From Escarpia spicata (lineage: Eukaryota; Annelida; Polychaeta; Sabellida; Siboglinidae): 64,000 bases of DNA. Location: contig OZ023210.1 in NCBI GenBank assembly GCA_963995525.1, positions 24,836,905 to 24,900,904 of the forward strand, read 5' to 3'. Below the pieces are notes generated by a model that worked only from the letters and a program-made list of their open reading frames with translations, was not told where the DNA came from and made no database searches. The position numbers and the translations under genes are program-made. How positions within the stretch are numbered: position 1 is the first letter of the stretch; each line of letters starts with the position of its first letter. Shown here in pieces: positions 62,901 to 64,000 of this stretch.

Positions 62901-64000
62901 TCCAAGCACTGGAAGACTGTCGGCGACGGATGGTAGACACCACCGGGATAGATCTTTCGCACGCCTCCCGTACACCCACGCTCGTGTCTCTCTAGGTGGT
63001 ATGCGTCTTTCCATAGCGCGTCGCCACACTTCCTACACCGATAAGAGTAACAGTACATGTTCACGTCTTGTATGTAGGAACAGTGTGTCGCGTGAAGATT
63101 GACGTACATCGTTTCGGGATAGTGACACAAGGACCGGCGTACGAGTTCGGCAGTCGCCTTTCCGCCTTCTTCTTCCGGTTCGACGAGCTTGTAGACGCAC
63201 ACGTTGGTCTCAAAGGTGGTCTCGATGCGATAGAGATCGTCCATTGTCACCCCGTCAAAGTCTTTCATTGTCACTCCATCACAGTCGTACTTCGCGTAGA
63301 GTACCCGCACAGCGGGTTCAAGGTGGTATCGATCGCATCCACGATGCAGAGCCAGACACCGGAAGAGACACAGATTGTCGGTGTACTTTGTCTTGTTGAC
63401 GGGGTCTCTTTCCAATCCGATGACGGCTTTGACTCGTTTGATGTACCTCGGTAGTGTGATATCCACACATCCTATCGGATGATCTACGATGTGATTGACG
63501 AAGAAGGTGACATTCGTGACCACCTCGCACACCCATTGACTGTCCGGACGTTGATTGATGACCCACTGTAGCACGTCTGTTTCTCGGATACGTTCCAGAA
63601 ACGCATCAAAGTCTGCAGTGTTTGTGATCAGACACGGTTCGTCGAGGTAACGCCCGCAGCAGTTACAAGACGAATGATAATACCTGTACCTATTCGTGGT
63701 CTAGTTCCTTAGAACAAAACCATAACTAAGATTAATCTTAAAGGCGTGCGTCTGTTCGCGGAACATGATCTTCAGTGACGGTTCTAGGGCGCTCGTGTAC
63801 AGTGTCGATACTCTGTAATTGTACCTGGATTGCACGGGTCCTCTAGCCGCGTGGGTTCGGATGGTCATCCAGTGATCTCGGACGATGTCTCGTAGTTCCC
63901 TCGATAGAGTATCGGCGAAGGGGAGTCGGGGTGGTGGTTGTATCGGGTCGTCATCGTCGGCAGTCACACGTGGTCGCTCTGTGCATCTCACTCGTTTGGG
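59954..64000 (-). pseudogene. Polinton protein-primed DNA polymerase B (partial at window edge, one amber codon)
   Basis: Replicative family B polymerase of the protein-primed type. The frame is open from the right edge of the window to 59954 except for one in-frame TAG at 63701-63703, located after SYGFVLRN; sequence typical of the family continues at once beyond it (RYRYYHSS...). Further motifs: DNLCLFRCLALH near the N-terminus, exonuclease DFESWFD (about 62830-62850), polymerase motif A GYDANALYLWS (about 61650-61685), motif B KLMGNSSYGKF (about 60745-60780) and motif C DTDSAYL (about 60460-60482). The true start lies outside the window. Over 1,330 codons are visible. With the amber read through or corrected the enzyme would look intact. 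Confidence 0.93.

Larger units (their letters stand above)
52390..64000 (-). mobile_element. Polinton/Maverick (adintovirus-like) element, left end to beyond the window
   Basis: A block of eleven same-strand genes for protein-primed DNA polymerase B, FtsK/A32-type ATPase, retroviral-type integrase, adenain-type protease, two capsid proteins and five smaller conserved proteins defines a Polinton. The DNA is clearly GC-richer than the host sequence to its left. The left terminal repeat should begin between about 52320 and 52460 (possibly at AGTAGTAAGACGGGG near 52373), but its partner lies outside the window. The polymerase amber codon and the two one-base frameshifts argue against full activity of this copy. 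Confidence 0.93.

Overview
This is a piece of animal nuclear DNA, most likely from a lophotrochozoan and plausibly a mollusc. That placement is an inference from the intron-rich host genes, the AT-rich intergenic DNA, the tRNA-derived SINEs and the types of Ty3/Gypsy, RTE, hAT, pogo and Polinton elements. I could not run a database search.

Host genes. The left half holds three recognisable genes. ATF4 (plus strand) has two coding exons that splice in phase, 328 codons, and a 5' leader resembling the uORF-controlled leaders of other ATF4 genes. ADH5, the class III alcohol dehydrogenase (minus strand), has nine exons traced through the stop codon; only the very short first coding exon is missing. 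METAP1 (plus strand) is complete: 13 exons join in phase to 384 codons. ADH5 and METAP1 are also neighbours in vertebrates, so this looks like retained microsynteny, here head to head. Their introns hold SINEs, TA-flanked pogo-like transposons, LINE fragments and short tandem repeats, several of which touch splice sites. Further right are the last exon of a single-pass membrane protein, an orphan TATA promoter with a short first exon, and two weak first-exon candidates.

Repeat-rich middle (32-52 kb). It contains two LINE fragments, a foldback element, microsatellites, a 34-bp minisatellite and a dead RTE-type LINE. A Ty3/Gypsy element on the minus strand occupies about 43.57-52 kb. Its gag is split twice: by a hAT element with a perfect 8-bp target duplication, and by a separate element with 129-bp inverted repeats that carries an apparently spliced gene fragment and a SINE. 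The RTE and Gypsy copies have each lost the catalytic box of reverse transcriptase.

Polinton/Maverick (about 52.4 kb to the right edge). GC-richer DNA carries a compact one-strand gene set. In transcription order it is: protein-primed DNA polymerase B (5' end outside the window), a 55-residue membrane protein, packaging ATPase, two conserved Polinton proteins (one with about 15 copies of a 12-bp repeat), retroviral-type integrase with a chromodomain, a small two-helix membrane protein, minor capsid protein, basic core-like protein, major capsid protein and adenain-type protease. Most genes abut or overlap by a few bases. Replication, integration, packaging and capsid genes are all present, but the polymerase has an in-frame amber codon and the integrase and ATPase each have a one-base frameshift. 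The copy therefore looks young but probably inactive, unless these are assembly errors.
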